DNA of 36,143 nt from Gammaproteobacteria bacterium (GTDB lineage Bacteria > Pseudomonadota > Gammaproteobacteria > Xanthomonadales > SZUA-36). The notes under the pieces were generated by a model. It had not been told where the DNA came from. It worked only from the letters and a program-made list of their open reading frames with translations, and searched no databases. Made by a program: the position numbers and the translations under genes. Location of the stretch: contig JAJFLB010000005.1 in assembly GCA_021772915.1 (NCBI GenBank), positions 1-36,143 on the forward strand. The letters run 5' to 3'. Positions 24,158 to 34,092 of this stretch are shown piece by piece. The first letter of the stretch is position 1. The number at the start of each line of letters is the position of its first letter.

Positions 24158-24991
24158 CTAGTCCCCGTCATACCTGAATATGAAATCAATTTCACGGTCA
24201 AATACATCTTCAAACCCACGGTAGGGCAAGGAACCCGCTCTTTCGACTGCTGCTACCAACGACCGACGGGTCGCCTCATCAGCATTACAGGATCCCGCAA
24301 TAGCTGCCGAAATGATCTCACCACCCGGTATCTGTACGATCCTCAGGGTACATTTCAAGCCGGCTTTCGCAGTCGGCGGGCGTAACCAGTTATTGGTTAC
24401 CTGTGCCTGAATAGCCGCATAGTACTGTAAACCCAGGGAAGCAACCTCCCCCGCCTTGCTGGCTGCCTGCTCTGCCGCCAAGGCCCGCTGCAAATTCGCT
24501 TCGTCTAATGCCCGACGCTGAGCCTCGGCCTCTGACTTGCGCCGTGCATCAAGCTGTTTCAGTTTTTCCTCTTCAATCTTGCGCAAACGGGCTGCCTCCG
24601 CACGTTGCCGGCGAACGTCTTCCAGTTCCTGTTGTTGTTTTTCCAGACGTTCCTGTCTGTCCCGCTTCTGCTTTTCACGCAGTCTTCGCAGCCGTAAGTC
24701 CTCTTCCCGTTTTTCCCGCGCCTCGTTTTCCTGACGGTCTTTGAGTTCCTGGGCCCGTCGCTCCTGCTCGATTTTCCTGGCGGCCGCCTGTTCGGCTTCC
24801 CGGCGTGCATTCTCCCGGCGCTGCTTGATCAGCTTGGTATCCACCATGACCGCTTCGATGGTTAATCCCGTCAAAACCGGTGGCTTGAACGGTCTCCAGT
24901 CCATGGTGCCCAGCACGACCAGGGCCGCCATTAATAGGTGAACGGCGACGGCAAGAACAAACGTCCAGGAAACAGCCAGGAAGTTGCGCAT
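24158..24991 (-). CDS. tolA: Inner-membrane energy transducer TolA
   Basis: TolA spans the periplasm and passes proton-motive energy from TolQR to TolB-Pal. The 277-residue product has one N-terminal membrane helix (FVLAVAVHLLMAALVVLG), a long charged helical domain rich in Arg, Glu, Lys and Gln (about 60-190), and a C-terminal domain including QVTNNWLRPPTAKAG, LKCTLRIVQIPGGEII and AVERAGSLPYR with two cysteines, as in domain III. I chose ATG 24991 rather than an upstream GTG that overlaps tolR; GGGGAGG lies upstream. Confidence 0.95.
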   Translation of the reverse strand: MRNFLAVSWTFVLAVAVHLLMAALVVLGTMDWRPFKPPVLTGLTIEAVMVDTKLIKQRRENARREAEQAAARKIEQERRAQELKDRQENEAREKREEDLRLRRLREKQKRDRQERLEKQQQELEDVRRQRAEAARLRKIEEEKLKQLDARRKSEAEAQRRALDEANLQRALAAEQAASKAGEVASLGLQYYAAIQAQVTNNWLRPPTAKAGLKCTLRIVQIPGGEIISAAIAGSCNADEATRRSLVAAVERAGSLPYRGFEDVFDREIDFIFRYDGD

Positions 24992-24998
24992 GCCGTTA

Positions 24999-25460
24999 TC
25001 AGCCTCCCCCCTCACCGTCTACATTATCCAGGGGGTCGCTCATCAGCCCGACTTTTTGCACGCCGGCTTTTTGCAACAACACCATGGCGGCGTAAACGTG
25101 TCCATAGCCCACCGACTGATCACCACCCACCAACACCTGGAGATCAGGATTGCGGCGTACGATTGCCGATACCGTGGTCACCAGCGTTTCCGAGTCAACC
25201 AGGCCACTCGTCGTGCCATCCAGGTCACCGGCGGCATTCAGATACAGGTCGCCATTCTCGAGTACCGTGACAACCATTGGCTCTTCGCTTTGCTGGGTAT
25301 CCAATGGCTCTGCATTGGCCTTTGGCAACTCAACCTCAACACCGAGATTCAGCAAGGGTGCAGTAATCATGAAAATGACCAATAACACCAACATGACATC
25401 GATATATGGAACCACATTGATCTCGGCCATTGGCCGACGTCGTTTGCGTTGCGTATCCAT
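24999..25460 (-). CDS. tolR: Proton-channel protein TolR (ExbD family)
   Basis: The 153-residue protein has the ExbD/TolR architecture: a short basic cytosolic end (MDTQRKRRRPMAEINVVPYI), one membrane helix bearing the key Asp (PYIDVMLVLLVIFMITAPL), and a periplasmic domain ending GLMSDP. With TolQ it forms the proton channel that drives TolA. It follows tolQ by 14 bases and precedes tolA by 7. Confidence 0.97.
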   Translation of the reverse strand: MDTQRKRRRPMAEINVVPYIDVMLVLLVIFMITAPLLNLGVEVELPKANAEPLDTQQSEEPMVVTVLENGDLYLNAAGDLDGTTSGLVDSETLVTTVSAIVRRNPDLQVLVGGDQSVGYGHVYAAMVLLQKAGVQKVGLMSDPLDNVDGEGGG

Positions 25461-25474
25461 CCCGATGTCAATCC

Positions 25475-26164
25475 CTACGACTGGACCAGCGCGTGTGCCT
25501 GGCGTTGCAGAATGCTGGAAAGTTCTTCCTTGAAATTGTCATACCGCATCTCAAGGCGCTCCACCTGGTTGGAGTAACGGTTATAAGCGATCACCGCCGG
25601 GATGGCAGCAAACAACCCCATCGCGGTAGCAATCAGGGCCTCTGAAATGCCTGGAGCCACCATGGCAATGGTGGCCTGATTCACGTTAGCCAGCTGGTGA
25701 AATGATGTCATGATGCCCCACACCGTCCCAAACAGACCAATGTACGGACTGGTCGAACCAACCGTCGCCAGATAACTGAGATGGTGCTCAAGCCAATCGG
25801 TTTCCCTGGCCAGGGTGATACGCATGGCCCGCTGGGCGGCCTCAACCAGCACTCCTGGTGTCATCCGCCCCTGCTCACGCATACGGGAAAACTCTCTGAA
25901 CCCCGCTTCAAACACCCGTTCCATACCGCTGTACTCAGTCGCATTACGACCGATCGCTTCGTACAGTTGAGTCAGGTCGGTCCCGGACCAGAATCGTTCC
26001 TCAAAATCCTGGGCTCCCTTCTCCGCCCTGGCCAGCATTTGCCGCTTACGGAAAATTATCATCCAGGATGAAAGCGATGCGACCAACAGCACCGCCATCA
26101 CCAACTTGACCATCCAGCTCGCCTGTAAAATCAGTTGCCAGACTTGTAAATCATTCTGCATCAT
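25475..26164 (-). CDS. tolQ: Proton-channel protein TolQ (MotA/TolQ/ExbB family)
   Basis: The 229-residue protein has an N-terminal membrane helix (KLVMAVLLVASLSSWMIIF), a cytosolic loop, and two further helices including STSPYIGLFGTVWGIMTSF and GISEALIATAMGLFAAIPAV, which hold the conserved pore Thr and Pro residues of the family. It starts the tol run. The usual ybgC thioesterase gene between ruvB and tolQ is absent; only 94 bases separate them. Confidence 0.97.
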   Translation of the reverse strand: MMQNDLQVWQLILQASWMVKLVMAVLLVASLSSWMIIFRKRQMLARAEKGAQDFEERFWSGTDLTQLYEAIGRNATEYSGMERVFEAGFREFSRMREQGRMTPGVLVEAAQRAMRITLARETDWLEHHLSYLATVGSTSPYIGLFGTVWGIMTSFHQLANVNQATIAMVAPGISEALIATAMGLFAAIPAVIAYNRYSNQVERLEMRYDNFKEELSSILQRQAHALVQS

Positions 26165-26258
26165 CAGTCTCCGCTTTGGTTTTTATAACGCAACAAAGTT
26201 CAATAAGGGGTTACACCACAGCTCCACGAGAACCCTTATGGCCGGCTTGGCATGCTGG

Positions 26259-27290
26259 CTACTTGAACAGATCGGCATCCTTGTCACCGGGTTTTTCCAG
26301 TCCAAAATGCAGATATGCCTTTGCCGTTGCCATGCGCCCTCTTGAGGTTCGCGTGATATATCCCTGCTGGATCAGGAAGGGTTCAAGCACATCCTCCACC
26401 GTTCCACGTTCTTCAGACAAGGCCGCTGCAACACTCTCAACGCCAACCGGCCCACCGTCAAAATTATTGATAATCACTTTCAGCAAGCGCCGGTCCATGG
26501 TATCGAACCCACACTCGTCAACTTTCAGTATATCCATTGCGCCAGCGGCGATATCGGCATCGATCAGACCGTCTCCTTTGACCTCGGCGAAATCACGCAC
26601 CCTGCGCAACAGGCGGTTGGCAATCCGTGGCGTACCACGGGCACGACTGGCAATACCCATAGAGCCTGCCCCATCACAGGGAATGTTCAGGATACCGGCC
26701 GAGCGTGTCACGATTTGCTCCAACTCCTGCGGGCTATAAAACTCCAGACGCTCCACAATACCGAAACGGTCGCGTAGCGGTGACGTCAACAGACCCGCGC
26801 GGGTGGTGGCACCCACCAGCGTAAAATGTGGCAAATCAAGCTTGATGGAACGCGCTGCAGGCCCCTCCCCGATCATGATGTCGATCTGAAAGTCTTCCAG
26901 CGCCGGATATAGCACTTCTTCCACCACCGGTGACAGACGGTGTATTTCATCTACAAACAGCACGTCACCCGGTTGTAGGTTAGTCAACAAGGCGGCCAGG
27001 TCACCCGCACGCTCAAGTACCGGGCCAGAGGTCTGACGCAGGTTAACACCCATTTCGTTGGCAATCACATGGGCTAGCGTGGTCTTGCCGAGACCCGGAG
27101 GACCAAAAATCAACACGTGGTCCAGTGCCTCTTTTCGGCGGCGAGCGGCTTCCAGGAAAATCTGCAGTTTTTCACGCATGACCTGCTGGCCAATATATTC
27201 CCGCAAGGTTTTTGGCCGCAGGGTGACTTCCACCAGTTCATCGGCAGGGGTATCCAGCGGCGTTACGATACGTTCTGTCGGCTCACTCAT
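26259..27290 (-). CDS. ruvB: Holliday junction branch-migration ATPase RuvB
   Basis: RuvB forms hexameric rings that pump DNA through the RuvA-bound junction. The 343-residue product has Walker [14 protein letters not shown], Walker [13 protein letters not shown], sensor motif [20 protein letters not shown] with the arginine finger region, and the C-terminal winged-helix domain ([16 protein letters not shown]). It overlaps ruvA by eight bases, indicating coupled translation. Confidence 0.98.
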   Translation of the reverse strand: MSEPTERIVTPLDTPADELVEVTLRPKTLREYIGQQVMREKLQIFLEAARRRKEALDHVLIFGPPGLGKTTLAHVIANEMGVNLRQTSGPVLERAGDLAALLTNLQPGDVLFVDEIHRLSPVVEEVLYPALEDFQIDIMIGEGPAARSIKLDLPHFTLVGATTRAGLLTSPLRDRFGIVERLEFYSPQELEQIVTRSAGILNIPCDGAGSMGIASRARGTPRIANRLLRRVRDFAEVKGDGLIDADIAAGAMDILKVDECGFDTMDRRLLKVIINNFDGGPVGVESVAAALSEERGTVEDVLEPFLIQQGYITRTSRGRMATAKAYLHFGLEKPGDKDADLFK

Positions 27291-27891
27291 ACGGCCTTAC
27301 CCGGGATTGCAGTGCTTTGCGAATAATCTCCTCGGCCTCCATGTCGGCCGTGTCCAAAGCGCCGATCATTCGACTGACTTCTACCGGCTTATAGCCCAGC
27401 GAGGCCAGGGCATGGGAGGCCTCAGACACCGAATCTGTACCAACCGGAATACCGCCTGATATTGAAACCCCCGTAGTTCCGGTGGTCAATCCCTCCAGCT
27501 TGTCACGCAACTCCATGACGATACGCTCCGCCGTTTTTTTGCCAATGCCGGGTATCCGGGTCAAGGATGCAACATCTGCACCGGCCACATAACGGGCCAG
27601 CTCCTCACCGCTGACACCTGACAATATCGTTAGCGCCAACTTGGCCCCGATCCCATTGATCTTGAGCAGCTTGCGAAACAGTTCACGCTCACTCTGGGAG
27701 ACGAATCCATATAAGGTCTGGTTATCCTGCGAATAGTGGTGGTGTATCACGATTGCAACCTGCTTGCCGTTTTCTGGCAAGTCGGCAAACAGACCCAGCG
27801 GGGCTTCAACCTCGTAGCCAATCCCATTGACGTCAATGACCAGGTACGGCGGGCTCTTGTCCAGCAATGTTCCGGATAAACGTGCAATCAT
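27283..27891 (-). CDS. ruvA: Holliday junction DNA-binding subunit RuvA
   Basis: RuvA tetramers bind the junction and load RuvB. The 202-residue product begins [20 protein letters not shown] (OB fold), with two helix-hairpin-helix motifs ([18 protein letters not shown] and [19 protein letters not shown]), an acidic/flexible linker and the C-terminal RuvB-binding domain ([20 protein letters not shown]). ATG 27891 was chosen because it overlaps the ruvC stop by four bases and gives the family N-terminus; the longer frame has 20 extra residues without support. Confidence 0.98.
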   Translation of the reverse strand: MIARLSGTLLDKSPPYLVIDVNGIGYEVEAPLGLFADLPENGKQVAIVIHHHYSQDNQTLYGFVSQSERELFRKLLKINGIGAKLALTILSGVSGEELARYVAGADVASLTRIPGIGKKTAERIVMELRDKLEGLTTGTTGVSISGGIPVGTDSVSEASHALASLGYKPVEVSRMIGALDTADMEAEEIIRKALQSRVRPYE

Positions 27892-28400
27892 GCTGACTTT
27901 CCTTGCAACATTGCCATACGGGCCAGCGTGTGCGCAGTGTGGTGGTGGCAAAGCGCCACCGCCAGTGCGTCCGCCGCGTCATTCTGTATGGGCTCTTTCA
28001 CACCCAGCAAGACTCGTACCATGTGCTGAATTTGGGCCTTGTCGGCGGCACCCCGGCCAACGATTGCTTGCTTGATGGAGCGTGGAGAGTACTCCGCAAC
28101 TGCTACGTCACAGGAAATCACAGCACAAACGGCCGCGCCACGGGCTTGTCCAAGTTTGATTGCAGACGCCGCATTGTTTGCTACAAAAACGGTTTCAACG
28201 GCGGCCTGGTCAGGCCGGTACTGTTTAATCAGTTCCTGCAATTGTGAAAATATTATCCCCAGGCGCTCGGGGAAATCACCGCTGCCGGCCTTGATACCAC
28301 CATAATAAACCGGACTGACACGATCACCATCGACCTCGATGATACCCACACCGGTTACTCGTGAACCCGGATCGACCCCAAGTATGCGTAGGTTTTTCAG
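27888..28400 (-). CDS. ruvC: Holliday junction endonuclease RuvC, probable CTG start
   Basis: RuvC cuts the junction symmetrically. Conceptual translation from 28400 gives 170 residues with the first catalytic Asp in [16 protein letters not shown], the Glu in [11 protein letters not shown] and the two C-terminal acidic residues in [14 protein letters not shown]. No ATG, GTG or TTG lies in frame between an upstream stop and that first Asp. The nearest usual start, GTG 28349, would delete it. CTG at 28400-28398 overlaps the yebC stop as CTGA, analogous to the ATGA coupling elsewhere here, and gives near-normal length (E. coli RuvC is 173). A sequencing error or an ATT-like rare start are alternatives. 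ruvC-ruvA-ruvB is a typical operon. Confidence 0.9.
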   Translation of the reverse strand: MKNLRILGVDPGSRVTGVGIIEVDGDRVSPVYYGGIKAGSGDFPERLGIIFSQLQELIKQYRPDQAAVETVFVANNAASAIKLGQARGAAVCAVISCDVAVAEYSPRSIKQAIVGRGAADKAQIQHMVRVLLGVKEPIQNDAADALAVALCHHHTAHTLARMAMLQGKSA

Positions 28401-29134
28401 TGGTACGCCTGTGCGGGAATGTCCGCATTGGAGTACACATTTTGGGTATCGTCGAGGTCCTCAAGCATATCCAGAAAACGCAGGACTTTTTCACCGGTCT
28501 CGACATCCAGCTCAACTTCAACACTCGCGCGCATGGTTATTTCTGAATTCTCCGGCACCAGACCGGCTGTTTTCATGGCGTCCACCACATCACTATAAGC
28601 CTCGGGACTGACTGTGACTTCAAGAGACCCATCATCTTCGCTGGTCACATCGTCCGCGCCACTATCCAGGGCCACTTCCATGACCTCATCTTCAGAGGTC
28701 CCCGGTGCGAAATTTAAAACACCGAGCTTGGAAAACAGGTAAGCCACCGAACCGTCAGTGCCCAGATTGCCGCCATACTTGGTAAATGCGTGACGTACCT
28801 CAGCCACGGTCCGGTTGCGGTTATCAGTCAGGCACTCCACCAACACCGCGACTCCACCCGGGGCGTAACCTTCGTACTTGAGTTCTTCGTAGCTTACCCC
28901 TTCAAGATCGCCTGTGGCCTTCTTGATGGCCCGTTCAATGTTGTCCTTGGGCATGTTGGCGGCGTTGGCCTTCTCGATTGCCAGCCGCAAACCCGGATTG
29001 GCATCGGGGTCCCCACCACCCTGGCGGGCAGCCACACTAAGCTCTCTGTTGATTCGAGTAAATATCTTGCCACGCTTGGCATCAACCGCTTTTTTACGGT
29101 GCTGGATATTCGCCCATTTGGAATGACCCGCCAT
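28397..29134 (-). CDS. yebC: YebC/PmpR-family protein (translation/regulatory factor)
   Basis: The 245-residue product starts [20 protein letters not shown], the invariant YebC N-terminus, and includes [36 protein letters not shown] and [19 protein letters not shown]. The family was annotated as a transcription regulator, and more recent work ties members to relieving ribosome stalling. ATG 29134 is preferred over an upstream frame extension. It is upstream of ruvC as in most Gammaproteobacteria and overlaps its proposed start. Confidence 0.97.
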   Translation of the reverse strand: MAGHSKWANIQHRKKAVDAKRGKIFTRINRELSVAARQGGGDPDANPGLRLAIEKANAANMPKDNIERAIKKATGDLEGVSYEELKYEGYAPGGVAVLVECLTDNRNRTVAEVRHAFTKYGGNLGTDGSVAYLFSKLGVLNFAPGTSEDEVMEVALDSGADDVTSEDDGSLEVTVSPEAYSDVVDAMKTAGLVPENSEITMRASVEVELDVETGEKVLRFLDMLEDLDDTQNVYSNADIPAQAYH

Positions 29135-29204
29135 AAATCCACTACCCGGAAACCCACCAAAGAAGATTTTATCACGAAACCCTGCCAATCCTAGGGCAAA
29201 GCAC

Positions 29205-29837
29205 TCAATCGTCGTGATTGAAGTGACCGTGCAATATAAACTGCTCCGCCTGATTCACTACCTCGGTGGAAATCAGCATTTCCGAATGTGCCACCGGTAT
29301 GTCCACGCTGTCCCGGAGTCCCTCGAGTTGCGTTTCGCTGAGCGCAACACTGCCGTCATTGGGCCCAGTGTGCCCTCCTGTGATTCTTCCAAGCCCCAGC
29401 GAGCGTGTACCCCGGATTATCCCCAGTTCACGGTTTCCTGGTGTGTACTGAAATCCCTGCCGCAAATCAGCCCTGACTTTGCCAAACAAACTTTTCATGC
29501 CGGGCACCTTTTCAATGCGCTTAACAACACGACTGCCACCTACTGGCGTACCCATCAGGACGATCCGTCCCGCTGGCAAATCCGCGTATCTGCTCAGCAT
29601 GTTCAATATGACAAGACCACCCATGCTGTGGCCAACAAGATGCAACTCAGCAAGCTTCATGTTGAGGATAAATGCCTGCAGGTCGTCTGCATGGCCGTCA
29701 AGGCTGTCGTTACGGGTTGGATAACTGAAAACCGCTACCTTGTGCCCATGACCTCTGAGACGCCTGGCCATAAGCGCCATTGCCCAACCCCGATTCCACA
29801 AACCATGTACCAGTAATATATTTTTGGAGCTACCCAC
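29205..29837 (-). CDS. Alpha/beta hydrolase (lipase-like)
   Basis: The protein has an oxyanion-hole HGLWNRGW near the N-terminus, the nucleophile elbow [10 protein letters not shown] (Ser near residue 90), an acidic residue candidate in [13 protein letters not shown], and His in IPVAHSEML. It resembles small triacylglycerol-lipase or PGAP1-like esterases; no signal peptide is visible, so it is probably cytosolic. GTG 29837, with GGAG eight bases upstream, fits well and overlaps the rarD stop; TTG 29855 is an alternative. The substrate is unknown. Confidence 0.85.
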   Translation of the reverse strand: MGSSKNILLVHGLWNRGWAMALMARRLRGHGHKVAVFSYPTRNDSLDGHADDLQAFILNMKLAELHLVGHSMGGLVILNMLSRYADLPAGRIVLMGTPVGGSRVVKRIEKVPGMKSLFGKVRADLRQGFQYTPGNRELGIIRGTRSLGLGRITGGHTGPNDGSVALSETQLEGLRDSVDIPVAHSEMLISTEVVNQAEQFILHGHFNHDD

Positions 29838-30735
29838 GCAGACGTCTCCGGGCAAGTCTCAATGACTCAAAAGAAACCAGTGCCACCGCCAACCAGATGC
29901 AAGCAAATGCAACCGCATGACCGGGTGTGAATGGCTCACCGTACAGATACACAGCCAACAGGAAGCTTATACTCGGTGCAAGATATTGGAAAAAGGCGAG
30001 TACGCTCAAGGGCATCTTTTGGGCCGCCATGTTGAACCAAATCAAGGGCAATACCGTGGCGAGCCCGGCGCCAATTAGTAACAGATCAATACTGACAGAC
30101 ATGTGCAAGAACTGGAGGTTGTTCTGCGACATTAACCACAAAATGTAAGCCAGTGCCGGCAAAAACATCAATGTCGTTTCCCACAACAAACCCGTCATCG
30201 GACCCACGGACAGGCGTTTGCGCACTAAGCCGTAAAAGCCAAAGGTCGTGGCCAGGGAAATCGCAATCCAGGGTGGACGGCCCATATACCAGGCCAGGTA
30301 TATGGTCCCGGCGGCGGCTACAACAACGGCAGCAGTTTGTAACACGGTCAGGCGTTCACGCAGAAAAATATAACCAAGCATTACGTTAATAAGTGGTGTT
30401 CCGAAATAGCCCAGACTGGTATCAAGCACATTGTCATGGGCAACGGCCCAGACGAAAATCAGCCAGTTGGTCGATACCAGCAATCCTGAGAGGACCAGCC
30501 ATGCCACACTCACGAGTGGCAATCGGAGATTTTTCCAGAGTTCCCTGCCGTCACGAATAGCCAGAAAAAGCAGCAACAAGGGAACTGACCATATCACCCG
30601 TTGTGCCAGTACCTCCAAGGTACCAACAGATTGCAACGCCTTGTAGTAAATGGGTACCAGGCCCCAGAACGTGAATGCGGCCACCGCCGCGATGACACCG
30701 CTGCGATCCAGCTTGTTTTCAGTCATCTTATCCAT
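29830..30735 (-). CDS. rarD: EamA/RhaT-family transporter RarD
   Basis: The 301-residue protein has about ten hydrophobic segments in two EamA repeats. Its N-terminus includes AAVAAFTFWGLVPIYYKAL and LAQRVIWSVPLLLLFLA, diagnostic of RarD, with NWLIFVWAVAHDNVLDTSLG further in. RarD is a drug/metabolite-superfamily inner-membrane permease; the substrate is not established. The start may be the ATG three codons in. It overlaps the hydrolase gene by a few bases, suggesting joint expression. Confidence 0.92.
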   Translation of the reverse strand: MDKMTENKLDRSGVIAAVAAFTFWGLVPIYYKALQSVGTLEVLAQRVIWSVPLLLLFLAIRDGRELWKNLRLPLVSVAWLVLSGLLVSTNWLIFVWAVAHDNVLDTSLGYFGTPLINVMLGYIFLRERLTVLQTAAVVVAAAGTIYLAWYMGRPPWIAISLATTFGFYGLVRKRLSVGPMTGLLWETTLMFLPALAYILWLMSQNNLQFLHMSVSIDLLLIGAGLATVLPLIWFNMAAQKMPLSVLAFFQYLAPSISFLLAVYLYGEPFTPGHAVAFACIWLAVALVSFESLRLARRRLRG

Positions 30736-30749
30736 CTCAACTAATTAGA

Positions 30750-30820
30750 GGTCGGATCCAATTTCTGCTGCCGTGCTTTGACGCCGGCGACCAAGGATTG
30801 CTCAGAAATTGGATCCGACC
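30750..30820. repeat. 18-bp perfect inverted repeat between aspS and rarD
   Basis: GGTCGGATCCAATTTCTG (30750-30767) and its exact complement (30803-30820) enclose a 35-base spacer and start a few bases after the aspS stop. No T-run follows the second arm, so it is not a classical terminator, though it may end or protect the aspS transcript. The GGGTCGGAT core also occurs at about 19552, so it may be a dispersed element. Confidence 0.75.
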
Positions 30821-30824
30821 CCTT

Positions 30825-32594
30825 TTAGTCCTCAGCGTCTGCCTTAACCCTGATGTGCAGCTCATCAAGTTGACTCGCCGAGATCGCAGACGGCGCATCG
30901 GTCAGTGGACACTGGGCCGTGGTCGTCTTTGGAAAAGCAATGACGTCACGAATAGATCTCTCACCCGCCATCAAAGCGGCGATCCGGTCCAGCCCAAATG
31001 CGATCCCACCGTGCGGCGGGCAACCATACTTGAGGGCCTCGAGCAAAAAACCGAACTTGGCCTGGGCCTCGTCCTCGCTGATTCCAAGCAACTCGAAAAC
31101 CACCTGTTGCAAGTCGGCTTTATGGATACGAATGGAACCACCACCAATTTCTGCCCCATTGAGCACCATGTCATAGCCCCGCGACAGGGCATTTGCGGGA
31201 TCGGCCCTCAATGCCTCTGGTGAGGCGGTAACCGGTGCCGTGAACGGATGGTGCATGGCAACGTAACGCGCGCCTTCTTCATCCCAGTCAAACATGGGAA
31301 AATCAGTCACCCATAAGGGTTTCCAGCCCTCTGACGCCAATTCCAGATCCTCTCCGCACCGAACCAGCAAATGACCCATAAAGGTACTGGTCTGTAACCA
31401 GTCGCCGGCACCAAAAAACAACAGGTCGCCATCTTGTACACCAGTTTGTGTCGCAATACCCGTCCACGCCGCAGCATCAAGAAACTTCGCGATGGGTGAT
31501 TGCAAACCCTCCAGCCCGGTTTGTGTGTCAATCACCTTGATCCAGGCCAGGCCTTTCGCACCATGGTGCGCCACAAAAGCCGTATAGGTGTCAATCTGCT
31601 TACGTGAAAACTTTGCCCCACCCGGCACTCTCAACGCTGCGACACGTTGTGCATTATCATTAGCCGGTCCTGAAAACACCCGAAAATCAATATGTTTGAC
31701 GTGCTCATCCACACTTTCCAGGCGCATCTCATAACGCAGGTCGGGCTTGTCTGAGCCGTACTCTTCCATTGCCTCACGCCAGGTCATGCGTGGGAAAGGC
31801 AGTGGCAACTCGTGCGCCAACACGTCACTGAAAACAGCCTGGATCAACTCCTCGGCAGCTGTCTGTACACCGGCCTCGTCAACAAAGGACATCTCCATAT
31901 CCAGTTGCGTGAATTCAGGTTGGCGATCGGCTCGCAGGTCTTCGTCACGAAAACAACGTGCAATCTGGTAGTAACGATCCATACCCGCCATCATCAGCAA
32001 TTGCTTGAACAACTGTGGCGATTGAGGCAAGGCGAAAAACTGCCCTGCGTGCACCCGGCTTGGTACCAAATAGTCACGTGCGCCTTCCGGAGTGGCCTTG
32101 GTCAGAATGGGTGTTTCAAACTCTGCAAAACCTTGAGTGTCCAGGTTTCTATGGATGGCCCGGTTAAGGGCTGCCCGGATAAGCATATTGCGCTGCATTC
32201 TTGGCCGGCGCAGATCCAGGTAGCGGTAACGCAAACGGACTTCCTCACCGTCCTCGTCGGTCATCAATAACGGGATGGGTGCCGAAGCATTCAGTAACTC
32301 GACCTCATCCGCCAGTAGTTCTACTTTCCCGGTCGCCATAGACTCGTTCCACTGGTTTTCAGGCCGCATGCGCACCTTGCCGTGAATGCGTACGCAGTAT
32401 TCGTTGCGCAGACGCTCGGCGGCGGCAAACGCGGTGCTGTCTGGTTCAACCACAACCTGGACAACACCAGCACGGTCCCTGAGGCCAATAAATATTAAGC
32501 CCCCAAGATCACGTCTGCGGTCGACCCAGCCACAAACCGTGACTGATTCGCCATCCAGTTCCTCATTGATCTCACCGCATAAGTGACTGCGCAT
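30825..32594 (-). CDS. aspS: Aspartyl-tRNA synthetase
   Basis: The 589-residue class II synthetase starts MRSHLCGEINEELDGESVTV with an OB-fold anticodon domain (VCGWVDRRRDLGGLIFIGLRDR), motif 2 FRDEDLRADRQPEFTQLDME, the bacterial insertion domain, and motif 3 GIAFGLDRIAALMAG. It charges tRNA-Asp (in some organisms also tRNA-Asn). The frame is open further upstream, but ATG 32594 gives the invariant family N-terminus and has GGGG eight bases ahead. A candidate promoter lies at 32663-32691. Confidence 0.98.
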   Translation of the reverse strand: MRSHLCGEINEELDGESVTVCGWVDRRRDLGGLIFIGLRDRAGVVQVVVEPDSTAFAAAERLRNEYCVRIHGKVRMRPENQWNESMATGKVELLADEVELLNASAPIPLLMTDEDGEEVRLRYRYLDLRRPRMQRNMLIRAALNRAIHRNLDTQGFAEFETPILTKATPEGARDYLVPSRVHAGQFFALPQSPQLFKQLLMMAGMDRYYQIARCFRDEDLRADRQPEFTQLDMEMSFVDEAGVQTAAEELIQAVFSDVLAHELPLPFPRMTWREAMEEYGSDKPDLRYEMRLESVDEHVKHIDFRVFSGPANDNAQRVAALRVPGGAKFSRKQIDTYTAFVAHHGAKGLAWIKVIDTQTGLEGLQSPIAKFLDAAAWTGIATQTGVQDGDLLFFGAGDWLQTSTFMGHLLVRCGEDLELASEGWKPLWVTDFPMFDWDEEGARYVAMHHPFTAPVTASPEALRADPANALSRGYDMVLNGAEIGGGSIRIHKADLQQVVFELLGISEDEAQAKFGFLLEALKYGCPPHGGIAFGLDRIAALMAGERSIRDVIAFPKTTTAQCPLTDAPSAISASQLDELHIRVKADAED

Positions 32595-32923
32595 ATCCCG
32601 ATCCCCTGGCCTGCTTTGTGGTTTGGCACGCCGTGTTGAAAGTTGATTTGTAATCCCATCAAAGTATATGACGGTTTTATACCGCTGTCCCACATAATCT
32701 GGGAGGGACAAATCGCGCAAACCAATTGCACCGGTTTCATTAAATCTCGGGCAGTGACTCTGATATCGAAAATGGTACAATCAGGCAACTGGCCGGGAAG
32801 TCAAAATCCCTGCTCATAATCTCTGAAAACTGCTCATTAAGTTACCAGAACAAATCCCGGCCCGTCTGGCCCAGAAGCTATTGGAGTTGGTACCAGGATT
32901 GAAGTAAAGCAAGGAGACCACCC
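32595..32923. other. Divergent control region of aspS and ornithine carbamoyltransferase
   Basis: No gene occurs in these 329 bases between divergent aspS and argF. Apart from the minus-strand promoter candidate listed separately, a TACAAT hexamer at 32776-32781 on the plus strand could be a -10 box for argF. I see no clear arginine-repressor box. Confidence 0.4.
32663..32691 (-). promoter_or_regulatory. Candidate aspS promoter
   Basis: On the minus strand GGGACA (32691-32686) and TATACT (32668-32663) are separated by exactly 17 bases, close to the sigma-70 consensus and about 70 bases before the aspS start. Prediction by eye only. Confidence 0.4.
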
Positions 32924-33868
32924 GTGTCATTGAATCTGAAAGGCAGACACCTGCTGACCCTCAAAGACTATTCCCCCCGAGAAATCGACTACCTGCTCGA
33001 CGAGAGCACCCGCTTGAAACAGCTGAAATACGACGGCGTTTTCCCAAAGTCGATGCAGGACAAAAACATTGCCCTGATATTCGAAAAACCCAGCACACGC
33101 ACCCGTTGTGCCTTCGTGGTTGCCTGCGTCGACGAGGGCGCCCACCCCGAGTACCTGGGCAAAAACGACATCCAGATGGGCAAGAAGGAGTCAGTAGCCG
33201 ATACCGCCCGGGTTCTGGGTCGCATGTTCGATGGTATCCAGTTCCGTGGATTCGAGCACTCAACAGTGGAGGAGTTGGCCCAATACGCCGGTGTTCCAGT
33301 TTGGAATGGTCTGACCGATTCTTATCACCCCACCCAGGTTCTTGCCGACCTTTTGACGGTCAGGGAGCAGTTTGGAGATTTGAAAGGCCGCAAACTGGTT
33401 TACGCCGGCGACGGTCGCAATAACGTGGCCAATTCCCTGCTGGTTGGTTGTGCAAAGATGGGTGTGGACTTCGTCATCACGGCTCCCGAGTCCCTTTTTC
33501 CGGACAATGAGCTGGTTGAGACTGCCCAGGAATATGCACGTATGAGCGGTTCTTCGATTGACATTACTACGGATGCCACCAAAGCCGTCAAGAATGCCGA
33601 TGCCATCTACACGGATGTGTGGGTCTCCATGGGTGAAGAAGACCAACCCGGCATGCAGGAACGCGTCGAGAGCCTGGCGCCGTACCAGGTTAACGCCGGA
33701 TTGATGGCTGCCACCGGCAGGAATGACTCGATATTTATGCATTGCCTGCCGGCAGTACACGATAATGAAGTGACCAGCGAAGTGTTTGAGTCCCGGGCCT
33801 CGGTCGTTTTTGACGAAGCCGAAAACCGGGTGCATACCATCAAGGCGGTGATGGTTTCGTCCTTGTAA
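32924..33868 (+). CDS. argF: Ornithine carbamoyltransferase
   Basis: This 314-residue enzyme makes citrulline from ornithine and carbamoyl phosphate. It shows the carbamoyl-phosphate site [24 protein letters not shown], the HPTQ motif ([13 protein letters not shown]), [23 protein letters not shown] and the catalytic HCLPA. The first two thirds resemble the E. coli ArgI/ArcB type, but the segment after HCLPA lacks roughly 20 residues found there, so the end is of the short type ([21 protein letters not shown]). The usual Glu after STRTRxxF is Val. An AAGGAG ribosome site precedes the GTG start. A catabolic role (arcB) is possible; no arc neighbours are present. Confidence 0.93.
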   Translation: MSLNLKGRHLLTLKDYSPREIDYLLDESTRLKQLKYDGVFPKSMQDKNIALIFEKPSTRTRCAFVVACVDEGAHPEYLGKNDIQMGKKESVADTARVLGRMFDGIQFRGFEHSTVEELAQYAGVPVWNGLTDSYHPTQVLADLLTVREQFGDLKGRKLVYAGDGRNNVANSLLVGCAKMGVDFVITAPESLFPDNELVETAQEYARMSGSSIDITTDATKAVKNADAIYTDVWVSMGEEDQPGMQERVESLAPYQVNAGLMAATGRNDSIFMHCLPAVHDNEVTSEVFESRASVVFDEAENRVHTIKAVMVSSL

Positions 33869-34092
33869 AACTGGGTAACTGATGGCTCTTTTGGCGTGAC
33901 ACAGCAGCCCGCTGTCGCCTACAAGTACACTGTTTCAAATACCGTGGCAGTTGTGGATGTGCCTTGGAAAAAGTGGGGTAAAAAACGAGCAATCCCATCA
34001 CCCAATAACCCTCTATTTGGGGGGAAAATGGCTCTGGTTAGGTCTATAATAATCATCCGTAGGCGAAGATCACGAGGTACACCAAGAGCATT

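Noticed and set aside
29214-29816. A 200-codon open frame on the plus strand
   Set aside because: It is antisense to the alpha/beta hydrolase gene, which has clear catalytic motifs.
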